DNA from: Epiperipatus broadwayi
Lineage: Eukaryota > Onychophora > Udeonychophora > Euonychophora > Peripatidae
Assembly: GCA_028023455.1 (NCBI GenBank)
Contig: JAQFVV010006272.1
Location: forward strand, 3,945,127-4,009,126
Direction: 5' to 3'
DNA: 64,000 bases
Made by a program: the position numbers and the translations under genes. How positions within the stretch are numbered: the first letter of the stretch is position 1; every line of letters starts with the position of its first letter. Positions 1 through 14,882 of this stretch are shown here, one piece after another. Below the pieces are notes generated by a model. It was not told where the DNA came from, did not search any database, and worked only from the letters and a program-made list of their open reading frames with translations.

Positions 1-2360
1 ACGTTAAATATTTTAGTTTGTTAGAATAAAAGAGATTTTACTTTTATCAACCTTTTTCATTTGTACATTATTAATAATAGTTATTAATTATTATTAAATT
101 TATTAATATTAGTTTAGTGATCTTTAAAAATATAATTTACCTTTGCCAATATGTTTAATAAGTTCCAGGAATAATAATATTTAGGAAATTATTCTAAATC
201 ATGGTAAAATATAATTACCGATTATTTTAAAAAAACATTTTTCTTTTTAATTTATGAGTTACAATATGTTTGACGCAGAATCAGTGAGTCTAATTGACTC
301 TGGCACCCTCATTTATAAATTAAAAACTGATTCAGCCCATGATTGTAATTGTAACAATTCTAGGTCGAGTTGATCAGGAAATATAGTTATGTTTTTAGAA
401 ATAGAAATACAACTTTCTTCATTTTGTATAACTTGATCAACTCGCGCATTTATATTGAATATAGAGGCCTAGCAAGACAGAAAACATTACAATATATATA
501 TATGCTAGTCACTGGTTTAATGGATAGTTCCATTAGCTATGTGATAGCAAAAAAATCTAACTTCTCCTTTAAAAAATTTCAATTTCTAATTAAGATACAA
601 TGAACATGTTGGAAGCCCTCACTGATGAATAGTAAATTAGAAGACTGTAATAACAAAGCTCATAAACTGCTTGAACCATTTTCCATTCTTGTTTCATTCT
701 TCAATTAAGAATAATCAAGTGCCCATTTTTTAATTAATGTTAAATATGCTACAAACACATGAGAGGAAAATCTTAAATCTTTTGAGAATAATTTTATTTG
801 ACCTGCATTCAAATCCCAAGTTGTATATTTGCATATGGATTCACTATCTCTGCACGATAAGGTCCTTGTTATATATAATCATTAGAAATTATTTATTAAT
901 GAATATGACTATTCAAACTTTAGAAAAAGAAAGTAGAGTGAAAGGCAAAAAAATAAATAAAGTTGAGTTGGCACGTATTATATAAGTAAACCATGAACCG
1001 CAAATAAATTCATATATACCACATACTGGGTTTTTAGTGCTATTTATTTGTCACCTAAAACTACTTTTTTTCCTCAGATTTTTCATTTTAAAACAATTCA
1101 ACAGCTTGTATTCTCTTGTCAACGATTTTCCCCCTATAAAATCAATCAATACCGAATCTCTTTAGAGTGACTTTGACATGACCTTTATAAAGTAAATAGA
1201 GTTAGCCTCTCTGGCAGCAATTACTTTCAAGTTCACTATAAAATACTTTTTAAAACTCTTTATTCACACCTAGTCCAATGAAAATCACTATCCCTAAATA
1301 TTTCTATATAATTTGTGATGCTGACGAAGATATTAACAGCAATTTCAATCAACATGCTTAATATATATATATATATTCGTTATCACTTCAAATATATATG
1401 TTAAAAGATTTTTTAATAACTTCTGTATGTTGAATATTTTTGTTTATTTAATATTTTTCAAATTCAAACCAAAGCAAAGAAGCGGTCGATGCAGTAGAAG
1501 TTATCCAAAATTAAAGGGAACTTGATGAATTAATAATATATATGAGAGTTTTTGAGAGCATTGTGGAAGCTAAAGTGGATGTGGGGGCTGCTAAAGCAAA
1601 GTAGACTCGCCAATAGCTCAGTAAAAGTGATCTGAGAAAGTGAAGATAAACAACATTAGAAAATCTCATATAAAGAGAGAAAACCACAAATTTCTAAAAT
1701 AAAATAAAAAATACATATGTATAGATAAATAGATAGATAAGTAAATAAATAGTAGGAGATGATTGGTGAGTAGGTAAATGATTATTGATTAGATGGTTGG
1801 ACAACTAAATAGATAGTTAAATGTATGAATGGAAAATTACTTATTTAAATACATAAGTATGTAAATGTATGCACTGCCTTTACTGCATAAACATTTTTTA
1901 AATATTTTGTGATAGATTTAAATAAATTAATATATTTGTCAAACGGAGAAGTTAATTTATAATTTCCCATATATATACACACACACACAATATGCTCTAT
2001 TTTTAATTTATCAATATACTTGTTAAGAGCAGTAATTTAATTTATAATATCATATGTATATACACACAATGTATTGTATTGTTATGTGGTTTGCTTTAAT
2101 ATATTTTTGTATCAATATAACATCGGTTTGTTGTTTTTTATAAATTTGTAAATGTTTTAATTAAAAAATTTTTATCCTGGAATAAACACACGAAAAATTC
2201 AATAAGTAATCTAATAAATAATACTGAACAATTTACAACATATGTGAAGATGATTATTACTGTTATAGATTCCCAACTTACTAAGGCAATTTTAATGTAA
2301 TGTTTAAAACGTTATTATTATTAAATTATCTGATTTTTTGTTTTTTGATTTTTCTTTCAG
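1..2360. other. AT-rich non-coding stretch, no gene recognised
   Basis: No coding or RNA gene is supported. The stretch holds AT-rich sequence, a degenerate (AGAT/AAAT) tetranucleotide tract around 1715-1830, a short (TA)n near 1363-1376, and a locally duplicated segment around 1965-2080 in which a TATATACACACA-type tract and a following AT-rich piece occur twice. If the exon at 2361 belongs to an active gene, this stretch would be intron or upstream sequence. Confidence 0.6.
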
Positions 2361-2497
2361 GTTTGGCATCTGATGACGAAGAAAGGTTAGTACGTGATTT
2401 ATTTAAAGGATATAACAAACTAATTCGTCCAGCTGTAAATATTTCCAGCATCATAAGCGTTACATTTCAAATTACTTTATTTCAAATAATTGATTTG
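2361..2497 (+). CDS. nAChR-like (Cys-loop receptor) subunit, single N-terminal exon
   Basis: This exon encodes the start of the extracellular ligand-binding domain of a pentameric ligand-gated channel subunit of the nicotinic acetylcholine receptor family. The translation starts in the middle of a codon and reads LASDDEERLVRDLFKGYNKL followed by IRPA, the N-terminal helix and RP motif of the family; the first half matches the insect/mollusc beta-type consensus closely. It ends ...FQIIDL, where family members have QLI(N/D)(V/L). A polypyrimidine tract plus TTTCTTTCAG precedes the exon and GTAAGT follows it. The acceptor is phase 1 and the donor phase 0, and 137 nt is close to exon 2 in known nAChR genes. 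The second half (VNISSIISVTFQITLFQ) is unusually divergent. No signal-peptide exon or downstream exon was recognised in the window. It could be an exon of a large-intron gene or a relic of a duplicated gene. A LINE tail begins about 390 bp downstream. Confidence 0.8.
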
Positions 2498-2884
2498 GTA
2501 AGTACTGATACTTTTTTGCATTTTAAGATAATTATATTTTAATTTTACTCCTGAAATCTCTGGAATACATTAATAAAGAGTAAATTATTGTGATCTGGTT
2601 ATCACTTTTCATTACTATCATATTTGTCATATAACATTTAGCATGTATAACAATATTATTCCAAGTTTCATGATGACATACAAATAAAATGTTTAATGTA
2701 AGTTCCTACAGTTATTGTTATTATTTTGAAATTGTGCTGAGATAACTAAGACTTTAGGGCGTTAATTAAATTTAATAATTTACCAATGATAGTTTGTTTT
2801 TTGTTATGCCTTCACACAATTTACAATAGCTTCAATTGAAATAATTTCTACCTAAGATCAATTTAATGAAAATGATTAAACTGA
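2498..2884. other. Putative intron sequence after receptor exon
   Basis: The 5' splice donor GTAAGT is at 2498-2503. The rest is AT-rich sequence without a recognised exon before the microsatellite and LINE insertion. Confidence 0.5.
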
Positions 2885-3177
<293 letters not shown>

Positions 3178-3439
3178 TATTATGTTGCAATAGAGGCTTT
3201 ATTGATCTCAATGGTTTATATAAGTTCACATCTAGAAAATTTCAAATTTAGCATACAATGAGTAATATTAGGGTAAACATATATAAATGAATTTAGTGGT
3301 TACATTTTGTGGTTAATGGACTATAACAATATAAAGAATAAAAAACAAAAATAATCAGAGTTCTAAAGTTTGATGCTTATTTAGTTTTGTCCACATTTCA
3401 CTTTGAATGTTAGTTGTATGATAGTTTTCTTTGCATTAT

Positions 3440-4045
3440 TCACAGCATTGATGGTTGCCTTAACAATGGCCATGTTGCTGCATATAAGTGAGGGTTGGTT
3501 ATTATTTTATCTCTATTTTGAATGTGTAGCAGTTTGTTGCTAAATATAGCTGGGTGTCGTCTGGTGTTATTGCCAATTAAGAATGTACATCTGGTGCACC
3601 AGTATGCATATAGAACAAATGTGGCTGCCCTAATTCTAGGTATTGATCTTCCCTGAAATGCAGCCATTAATTGATTAATGATTGTACCCAGTTTTCTGTA
3701 GGTGTTACACATCATCTGTCATGTTTGGTTAAGTGCCACACATTGATAAAGTGGTCCAGCATCTCTTCTGCTTGATGGCAGAGTCCACAGAAAGGGTCAA
3801 TAGATAAGTACATTCTTTTATGATAAAGAAAGTGGGTTGTTGGCAAGGCAATGAGATTGATTTTATGATAAAATCAAAGTATTTGGGCTCTAGAGACCAT
3901 TTTTTATATTTCTTGAGTAGTCTCTTATTGTTAATTCCTAGCATAGGTTTATAACATTAGTATCTGCTTCTCTGTTTATTAAACCATAAATATCCCAGTA
4001 TGAATACTTGTGCAAATACTGTTCTGGAATCTTGTCTGTGGTTTT
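3440..4045 (-). pseudogene. LINE copy A ORF2 C-terminal region
   Basis: This region encodes the C-terminal tail of ORF2 downstream of the RT and thumb, broken into frames 3729-3944 and 3440-3715. A Cys/His-containing patch (PFCGLCHQ type, read near 3770-3800) is followed by SIPRIRAATFVLYAYWCTRC. The same tail recurs as a shorter relic at about 45739-46026 and in copy B at 8738-8941, which defines it as a family domain. Function is unknown; by analogy it may bind the element RNA. Confidence 0.7.
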
Positions 4046-5730
4046 TCATTGGTATATAATGTTAGTGAAAAAAGAACCTTTTGGAGGTGGTCTATCTGTT
4101 GGAGTAACTTCTAGCAAATGGTTAATTTTTGGGTATTTGGCAAGTATTGTGATTATTGAGTTTCTTAACTTCTGTAGATGAAAAATATTGATGTTGTGCA
4201 AGCCAAGTCCATTTTTTATTAGGGGTTGGCTAAGTTTTTTTGTGGAAATTGCTACTATTTTTCTGACCCAAAGTAGTTTATTATATATAGTTATAATTTT
4301 TGAAATGAACACCTTTGAGAATGAAATAACTGGTACATAGTATGTTATTTTGGTTGTGATAAGCTGGTTAATTAACTGTACTTTGGAATATAGTGAAAGA
4401 TATGTCTTGGACAAGGAGTTTATAATTTTTGTGGCTTCTTCTTTAAGTTTATTTTGGATATGGCATCTCATTCCTGTAATTCCCATATGAAATGGGAACC
4501 CAAGGAAAGAGTTTAGTTTTGATTTGTAAATTGATGTACATGGTTTATCAGTGTATAGTGACCAGGCTGTGATTTTTGCTGGATTAAACGTTAATTCATG
4601 TTTTTGTGAATATTCTTGCAATATCTTTTGGAGTTTCAGTATTTTGTTTTTTTGATGTTAGGAATATGGTAACATCATCCATATAAGCAATGCATATCAA
4701 TTCCAGTAAATGCATTTTGTATGCTTTTAATAAGGGGATTAATGTAAAATATAAATGATAATGAACTAAGAGGGGATCCTTGGGATATAGATTTGATGGG
4801 TGTGAAAGATGGTGAGTTTTTTTCATTTAAAGTTATATGGATCTCTTTGTTCAGAAGCAGGTTTGCAATTATATACAGATGTGTTCTAGGAATTTCTGTG
4901 TCTTTTAGCATTTCCAGAAGTGTATATATATTGACTGAGTCAAAGGCAGCTTCTATGTCAAGCTTTTTTCTGCTGCTTACTGTGGCTAGAATTGCTTTGA
5001 AGAATAAGGCTGATTCTGTTGTTGAAGAGTTTTTCATTGCATATTGTGCTTCGAAGATAAGTGGCATTATATTTGGTGCAATTTCATATTTAATAATTTT
5101 CTCAATAATTTTGATCAACAAAGGTCCCATAGATATTGGCCTGAGGTCTGTAATAGGTGGGATAATTGCTTTCTTTTTATTATAGGGTACTATTGGATAA
5201 ACACCCTCCTTAGGCTGAATTTGTTGCACTAGATGGTTTGTTAACTGACACAAATATTCTGTTATGAATTTACTTAGATGTTTTAATATAAACAATGGGA
5301 CTCCAGGACTACCTGGGTGGCAAGCATTTTGAATAGTATTCAGTTTTGTTGTGAATGGGGTTTTTGTCTCTGGTGGGCCAAAGAGATTATGTGGTATTTT
5401 ATATGGTTGTTTTTTTAGTAATTTCTGCTTAAAATATTCAAAAATTGGCATAATCATATTGTGTCCTGCATATGTTCCTTTTTTTGTATATAGTGGCATT
5501 GGCACTTTTACATCTGGTTGGTTCCCTAGTTCCCATCTTATATAATCTCTTGTCCAAGTGTGTGGCCTGGTTAGGCATATCTTGCTTTTCTTTATCTTCA
5601 GATAGCTTTTGAGTTCATCACATACTTTATTGTACACATGTGTAAGCTTGAATATATACTGCTGTGTGCAGTGTGATGGGTTAATCATGATTATTCTCTG
5701 GTGCAACTGATCTGCCAGAGACAAAAGTCT
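4046..5730 (-). pseudogene. LINE copy A reverse transcriptase (ORF2 middle)
   Basis: This encodes the reverse transcriptase that would copy element RNA onto a nicked target. Reading along the minus strand there is a linker, then RPISMGPLLIKIIEKII (RT finger motif), LDIEAAFDSV (first catalytic Asp region), SQGSPLSSLSFIFYIN, and IAYMDDVTIFL, the YxDD active site, near 4680. Thumb and connection sequence continues to 4046. The YxDD segment lies in a different frame from the preceding RT block, so at least one frameshift near 4680-4800 inactivates it. Copy B has the same order with YVDD. Confidence 0.85.
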
Positions 5731-5849
5731 TGATGGTGGGGGCTGTTTTTTTTTGTTATATGGTTGATGTTAAAGGACAACATTTCCAAAAATGCTAGAT
5801 ATTTTTGAACCAGGTTCAAAGTCATATCTTTGATTTTGTTTAGCATTAT

Positions 5850-6602
5850 TTAGGTTTCAGAGAATAGAAATTCAGGGGTTGTTTCTGGGAGTAAAACTCT
5901 TACTGTTCTTGTAAGTGGAAAGGGCAATATTTGAATTTGAGCACAGTCATTTGTGACTATTTGAGCTGAGTGATCAGAAAAAGTTGAGGGAGTTAGTTTT
6001 ATTTCAATAAGGTGGTGAAGCATTGGAGAATAAAAGCACAGATCAATAAGTGAAGAGAAGCAACTAATGTGGAAAGAGATGGCATCATCTGGCAAAAAAC
6101 CTTGCCCACTCATTAGTGGTATGTTTATTCTATGAAGCCAACGTTGGGTAAATTCCTGATATTTTAAATTAAAATCTCCAATTAACATGGTTGGGTTTGA
6201 AGTTGTAGCTAATCTTGAATTAATGTTTGCAATTATGGTATCTATTTTTTTATCCTGTAAAGGCATATATACAAAAACCAGATTTATTGTTGTGCTTTTT
6301 TGGTTGAAGGTTGCAATTAATAAGTTCATGTCAATGTGAATTATTTTGAAAGATGTGAATGGGCAATTCCTAGCAATTATGAGTCTGGTGCCAGCTGAGG
6401 GAAAGGAAGAGTCTCTGGAGCATGCACAGAAGCCTTCCATATTTAAATATTTGGCTGGATCAGTTTGTGATCCAGCATAAATTTTTGTCTCAAGTATACC
6501 AGGCAAGTGTGGTTGTATATCCTTGATCCAATGTTTTAACTTATTAATTTTTGAGGTTGAGTTTAAACCCCTGACATCTATTGCCACAATTTTTATTTTC
6601 AT
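5850..6602 (-). pseudogene. LINE copy A APE-type endonuclease (ORF2 N-terminus)
   Basis: This is an open frame of 250 codons starting MKIKIVAIDVRGLN. It is the N-terminal apurinic/apyrimidinic-like endonuclease of ORF2, which nicks target DNA. Visible signatures are the N-terminal strand with VRGLN, the ETK motif (PGILETKI), IGDFNL in the middle, and FSDHSAQI near the end (catalytic SDH). The ATG lies just after and probably overlaps the end of ORF1, which is read in another frame. The frame stops before the RT, so ORF2 is interrupted around 5730-5850. Confidence 0.85.
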
Positions 6603-6604
6603 TA

Positions 6605-8199
6605 TACGTTGTTTTTTGGTTGAAATTTAAAGGTTGGGGTTGATCTGGTGTTTCTTCCCATTCATTCTCATATTCCATTTCCAGATCATCATCTGTTTCC
6701 ACTGTAGTTGTAGTGTTGTGATCGGCAAGGCTAAGGTTGGATTCTGTTATTTTGATTTTTGGGACCTCTGTTTTTTCTTTGGTGGGCAGCCTGGTTTTCT
6801 CCTTTGTTCTGTGTTAGCTTTGGTGATTTGAGGCATATTTGGGGTGATAGCTTCCATAATTTCCATTGCTGTGTTATTTTTAATATTGGGTGTTTGGTGT
6901 TATATATATTTTTTCTTGATCACTATTACTGTGTTAAATTGATTTGTTCTTTTATTATCTCTTTTTCATTCATATCTTTGGTAGGCTAAGTTAGATTGTG
7001 TGCTGTTTTTTCCATGAGGCTGTTGACTTTCTGTTTTTTTTTTATCAGTGGAGGTTTGAATTCTATTGATTGCTTTGGTTGATATATCCAGAATTTCAGG
7101 TGCTGGCAATGTGCGTGCAGTTTTTTTATTATTCAATTGCTGTTTATCTGTGGATTTTTTATTAATTCTTTCTTGTTTATTAGTTGTTTTTGTTTTCTGT
7201 TTTGTATTGTTTGATTCCTGTTGATGAGCTTCTCTTGGTTGATCTTCAGTGCTCAGTTGTTTTTTCTGTATGATTTTTGTGTTGCAATCGATTGCTAAGT
7301 GTCCAGTTTCACCGCACGCAAAACATCTCGGCCTTAATCCTTTTATATGAATGGTCAGTATTGCATTTTGTTCAACTATTAGTGTTGGGATATCCTCCAG
7401 GTTTACACTGTCATTCAGCTTTATTTTGAAATGAAAATTGTTGCTGAAAATCGGGATGGGGGTGTCGGATAAGTAGATTTGTTTTATATAAATAGCTTTG
7501 CCAAATGACTGTATTAATTTTTGAAAATCCTGTATGGTATATCTGAAATAAGTGTTTTTAATTATTCCATTACAATAGTTTTGCAAGCTTTGATCGATTA
7601 TTATTAGTGAGTAGCTTCCCAAAGTTTTTACTTTAGTTTGAAATCTTGCACGCTGATGTTCATCGAAAAACTGAATTGCAATGTATCGCGAGTTTGGATG
7701 CTCTCCAATACTAGAGACTGTAAAACACATTGCTGTTGCTGTCAGCTCTTTGTAAAGAAGCTCTCTGTGGAATTTATAAAGTGTTAAATTCTTATCAGTG
7801 ACTGCTAATACCAGTGATCTCGGTGAAAATTTTTTGGAAAGTTCTTATCAGTGACTGCTAATACCAGTGATCTCGGTGAAAATTTTTTGGAAAGTTGCGA
7901 ATAGTTTTTTAGGGATGGTGCTGTTGAAATTAACATTTATTTCTTGCAGTTCATCTTGATTCCATATTGTTGGTGAGGGCTCCTCATTATTGTTGTCGAT
8001 AAGGTTTAAATTATTTATGTTGGCTTGATTTACCTTCCTAAATCTTGCTGCCTGTGGTAATGTTAGACTTTTTGATGCTGTGTGTCTGCTGGTTTATTTT
8101 TATTATGTTCACGTAAGTTTTTGCGTTAGTCACAGTTTCCATTTTATCGCCTTTTGTTTTGTCGCGATTTATGTTGTTGTCTTCTTGATGTGACGCCAT
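6605..8199 (-). pseudogene. LINE copy A ORF1 protein with CCHC zinc knuckle
   Basis: This is a probable nucleic-acid-binding ORF1 (gag-like chaperone). The longest intact piece is 6966-7730, containing CFACGETGHLAIDC (CCHC knuckle) followed by a lysine/glutamine-rich tail. Upstream pieces continue to an ATG at 8199 (MASHQEDNNINRDK) through a stop/frameshift near 8046 and an exact 53-bp tandem duplication at 7789-7894 that breaks the frame. Downstream the frame continues into an acidic tail near 6640-6700 and seems to run past the ORF2 start. Confidence 0.8.
7789..7894. repeat. Exact 53-bp tandem duplication inside LINE ORF1
   Basis: Two consecutive copies (7789-7841 and 7842-7894) begin TTCTTATCAGTGACTGCTAA and appear identical. 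Because 53 is not a multiple of three, the duplication shifts the ORF1 frame. Identity of the copies suggests the event is recent relative to the decay of the element. Confidence 0.95.
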
Positions 8200-8387
8200 G
8201 CTTGCTTATGATGATAGAATTTATTTTTAGTTGTGAACGACTGTATTACTTACTTTTTTTCTAGAAAACAACTGTTCAGTAATCTGCCATCGCTGTCTTT
8301 ATCTATCACAGTTATATATCAAGTTTTGAAGTATGAAAACGATTAGAATATGGAAAAAAAATTTTTTAATAAGACCTTCATTCTTGA

Positions 8388-8467
8388 TAATGATGATGAT
8401 GATGATGATTATTATTATTATTATTAATATTATTATTGTTATTATTATTATTGTTGTTGTTGTTGTT
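8388..8467. repeat. Compound (ATG)(ATT)(GTT) microsatellite, LINE copy B tail
   Basis: ATG units run into ATT units, then GTT units, immediately followed by TTTCAAAAGGCCTTTATTG, the reverse complement of the LINE 3' end. This is the tail of copy B. Confidence 0.9.
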
Positions 8468-9839
8468 TCAAAAGGCCTTTATTGTCTCAAAAGAATACAA
8501 CATTAATGGTTACATAGTAAATTAACTGCTACAAGTTGATTACAAATTTTAACATTTACATTGTCATTTTTGATAGAGTTCTTTCTGGATTTACATGAGC
8601 TTAAAACATAGTTCTTGTCTACATATAATATACTGGATTGTTCATTCTTTATAACTTTGCTGTTTGTCTGAGCAGGGAACAAGTAGCTGCATAAATATCC
8701 GGGCTGGTGATCTGCTTGTCTCTGACTTGAATTTTAATTAACATATTCTCAAATGTGGCTGCATGCCTTCTAAGTTATTACCCAATATGAATGCACACCT
8801 AGTGCACCAAAGTGCATATAAGACAAACGTTGAGGCCCTTATGGCTGGTACAGACCTACCTTTGTAAGTGGACATAATTTGCATCATTGTAGTGTTTTGT
8901 TTCCTATATTTCCCCTGTAGAATGCATCTAGTCTGCTCCATGGCCTTGCAATTAAAAATTATATGCTGTAAAGTCTACTCAGCCATATGGCAAAGGCCAC
9001 AGAATGGATCAACTGACCTATACATTCTTTTGTGATGGTAAAACTATTTAGTAGGTAAAGCATTCAAATTCATTTTGATTATAAAATCTAGAAACTTAGG
9101 TTCTAGTTGCCATTCTTTGTATTGCTTGATCAGATATTTGTTTCCTATTTCTAGTATTGATGGGATCTCCTCATTGTGATTATTTTGATGTATAAACTTA
9201 TATATTTCCCAATATTTATACTTTTGTTCAAATTGATATGGGATTGTTCTTTCTCTCCTGCATTTGTAGAAGGTGACTGCCAAAAACAATCTTTTGGAGA
9301 AAGCCTATCTGTAGATGTTATCTGCTCTAAATGTATTAATTTAGAAAATTGAGTGAGTATAGCAATTATAGCATTCCTTGTTTTGAATGTTTGAAATATT
9401 TGTAAGCTATGCAATCCCAGTCCATTTGCTATAAGAGGGTGATTTAGTTTTGCCATTGAAATTGCCACCATCTTTTTCCTCCCAGATGAGCTTGCAACAT
9501 ATGGAATTAATGCATGCCATAAATTTTTTTGAAAATTCAACTACAGGCATATAATATGTTATCTTGGTTATTATAAGCTTGTTAATCAGTTGCACCTTTG
9601 CATATATGGACAAATATGCCTTTGAGAGTGATTCAGCTATGCTTTTGACTTCTTCTTTGAGCTTAGCTTGAATCTGACATTTCTTTCCAGTGGCTCCTAG
9701 AAAAAAAAAGGAAAGCCTAAAAATGGAGTAGGTTTTGCTTGATACATTGGCCCACGTGGCCTTCCAGTGAGTAGCATCCAGGCTGCAGTCTTTTCTAGGT
9801 TTATTCTCATTCTGTATTGTTTTGAGAATTGTTAAAGCA

Positions 9840-10842
9840 CTGCATGAAGCTGCGGTATTTGCTTCTTGGATGTCAGGAAGACTGTGATATCATCCACGTA
9901 TGCGAGACTGTGTTGTACCAGGTATTTGAACTCCAATGAATGTGCTATTGATTTTTTCAATAAGTGGATTGATATAATAAATAGACATTAATGCACTCAG
10001 AGGAGACCCCTGGGATAGTGATTGTGTTGGGATGAATTTGGGTGAATTTCTGCCATTCATAGTAACATTAAGTTCTCTGCTCAGTATCAAGTTTGCAGTC
10101 AAATATAGCAGAGCTTTAGGTATTTTAGTATGCTTGAACATATCCAGTAGCACAGGGGTTCTCAATGAATTGAAAGCTGAAGCAATATCTATCTATACCA
10201 CCACTGTGCTGTATTTCTTCCTCACCCTAGTAGCTATCATCATGGTCTTGAATAACAATGCTGCTTGCACTGTTGAAGATGTCTTCTTTGCAAATTGTGA
10301 TTCACTGATGGTTGGTAAAATATAGGGCTCAGTTTTATCATTTATAATCTTTTCCAATATTTTAATAGGAAATGGTCCCATAGATATTGGTCTAAGCTCT
10401 TTTGTCATTGGTATGCCTTTCTTTTCTTATTATATGGCACTATTGCCATGGGGTATATCCCTGTGGTTGGCTTAATTTCTTGAGCATGATGGTTTGCTAA
10501 ATCCTTGAGGTATTTAGCTGTAAAAAAATTAAATGCTTAAGAATGAACAGTGGTGTCCCATGGCCACCTGGGTGACAAGCATTGCTGATAGTTCTCATAT
10601 TCTCCATTATATCATATTTACTAAGGTAACTCACTCTCAACCTCTCCAAACATTTTTGGTGGGTAGAAAATGCGAGGCTCAGCACTTAATTTATCTTGAA
10701 AGTATTTGAACAATGGCATAATCATGTTATGGCCAGAGAACTGACCATCCTCAGTTTGGATGGCCATTGGCACCTTTAGGTCAGGTACATAACCTAAAGC
10801 CCACTTGATATACTTGTAGGTCCATGTGTGCTGTTGTGCCAT
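9840..10842 (-). pseudogene. LINE copy B reverse transcriptase
   Basis: RT motifs on the minus strand are RPISMGPFPIKILEKII, a DIASAFNSL-like first Asp block near 10165-10200, SLSQGSPLSALMSIYYIN, and LAYVDDITVFL near 9895, the catalytic YVDD. Upstream, at 10621-10842, is the conserved linker (WTYKYIKWALGYVPDLKVPM) shared with copy A. Frames change at about 9890, 10193 and 10500, so it is a pseudogene. Confidence 0.85.
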
Positions 10843-11176
10843 GCAAAGCTTACTTTTTTTATCTTCAGATATTCTTTCAGTGATTCACAGGCCTTATTAT
10901 AAGCATCAGTCAGCTTTCTTATGTGTATTTGGGTGTTGTGTGTTGGAGCCATCATCATTAGTCTCTGATGTAGCTGATTGGAATATTGCAGAAGCCTTTG
11001 GCGGTGGTTGATTTCTTGTTACATGATCAATATTGAAGGACAAGTCAGGTATTGCTGTATAGAATCGAGGCTCATCCCTTTAACCTTCTGCAACAGAATA
11101 TATGTCTCTGAGAAGAGGAATTCTGTTGCATTTGTTGGGATAAGTACTCTCATCATTTTTGTTAGCTTGTGATTAA

Positions 11177-11890
11177 CTACTTGCAGTTTTCTAGACTGAT
11201 CATGATTAACTGGGCAGAATGATCAGAAAACATGGTCGGGACCAATTTTATCTCCATGAGGTGATGCAGTGATGGTGAGTAAAAGTTCAGGCCTATTAAT
11301 GTTGCAAACTGACCATTATGAAAGAAGACAGCCCCTTTTGGCAGAAAACCTTGTCCACTAATCAATGGTATGGCTATTTTCTGTAATGATTTCTGTATAA
11401 ATTCTTCATAAGATAAGTTGCAGTCCCCAACCAGAACAGTGGGGCTTGCATTCATGGAAAGAATTGAATTTGTATTGGAAATTATAGATTCTATCTTTTT
11501 CTTTTGTACTGGTATATATACCAGCACTATATTCATTGTAATTATTTTTTGATTCAGTGTTATTATTAGGAGGTTTGAATCAATGTAAAGTATTTTGAAA
11601 TTTTCAAAAGGACAATCTTGAGCAATTACTATTCCAGTTCCTGCAGATGGAGAGGAAAAATCTCTGGAACATGCAGAGAGACCCTGGCCCCTTAGGTAGG
11701 TAGCTGGATTTATTGGTGAGCCTGCATATATCTTTGTTTCTAATAATCCTGTTATATGTGTGAGCCTGCATATGTCTTTGTTTCTAATAATCCTGTTATA
11801 TGCACTCGGATTTTATTTATCCAATGTTTAACTTTGAAATTTTTATTGATCGAATTAAGTCCTCTGACATTTAAAACAGCAATTTTAAGT
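11177..11890 (-). pseudogene. LINE copy B APE-type endonuclease
   Basis: The open frame at 11177-11536 contains LVGDCNLSYEEF (copy A has IGDFNL) and MFSDHSAQLI (SDH catalytic motif). The N-terminal half up to about 11890 is in another frame and includes a 44-bp tandem duplication. It is inactive. Confidence 0.8.
11717..11804. repeat. 44-bp tandem duplication inside LINE endonuclease
   Basis: Two adjacent near-identical copies (11717-11760 and 11761-11804) start TGAGCCTGCATAT. The length is not a multiple of three, so it breaks the endonuclease frame. Confidence 0.9.
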
Positions 11891-11899
11891 TTCATTAAT

Positions 11900-13214
<1,315 letters not shown>

Positions 13215-13255
13215 GTAATTATAAATTTTATTAAACGCCCATTATTATATTAAGT

Positions 13256-14552
<1,297 letters not shown>

Positions 14553-14568
14553 TTAGTGATGACAATGG

Positions 14569-14570
14569 TA

Positions 14571-14651
<81 letters not shown>

Positions 14652-14735
14652 GTTGTTGTTGTTGTTGTTGTTGTTGTTATCATTATAATTATTATTGTTG
14701 TTGTTATTATTATTATGATGATGATGATGATGATC
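14569..14735. repeat. Compound (ATT)(GTT)(ATG) microsatellite, LINE tail
   Basis: About 80 bp of ATT, then about 30 bp of GTT, then mixed units and ATG units, followed by a LINE 3' end like that at 43395. Confidence 0.9.
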
Positions 14736-14882
14736 ATATTAAGGGTAAAACTTTATTGAGATTCAAAAAAAGGGTTACATAAGTTACATTTGAAAGCATG
14801 AGGTCTTAGATACAAATTGATTCATGATATTACATATGGAATAAAGGTTTACAATCTTGTTTGTGATAGAAAACACAATTTA
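14736..14882 (-). mobile_element. LINE 3'-end fragment
   Basis: The plus strand reads AAACTTTATTGAGATTC, GGGTTACATAAGTTAC and GAGGTCTTAGATAC, matching the start of the fragment at 43395 in the same order. This is a 3' UTR relic on the minus strand with the compound microsatellite as tail. Confidence 0.7.

Larger units (their letters stand above)
3178..8290 (-). mobile_element. Non-LTR retrotransposon copy A (ORF1 + APE/RT ORF2), decayed
   Basis: This is a near full-length minus-strand LINE. In element order it carries an ORF1 with a CCHC knuckle (8199 to about 6605), ORF2 with an apurinic endonuclease (6602-5850), a reverse transcriptase (about 5730-4620), a C-terminal region (about 4600-3440), a 3' UTR, and a trinucleotide tail at 3177-2885. 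Several frameshifts and stops break both ORFs, so it is inactive. Copies B (8468-13089) and C (52756-54413) belong to the same or a sister family. The RT has RPISMGP and SQGSPLS motifs and the endonuclease ends SDHSAQ. I do not assign it to a named clade. It likely sits in an intron of the receptor gene at 2361, in antisense orientation. Confidence 0.9.
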
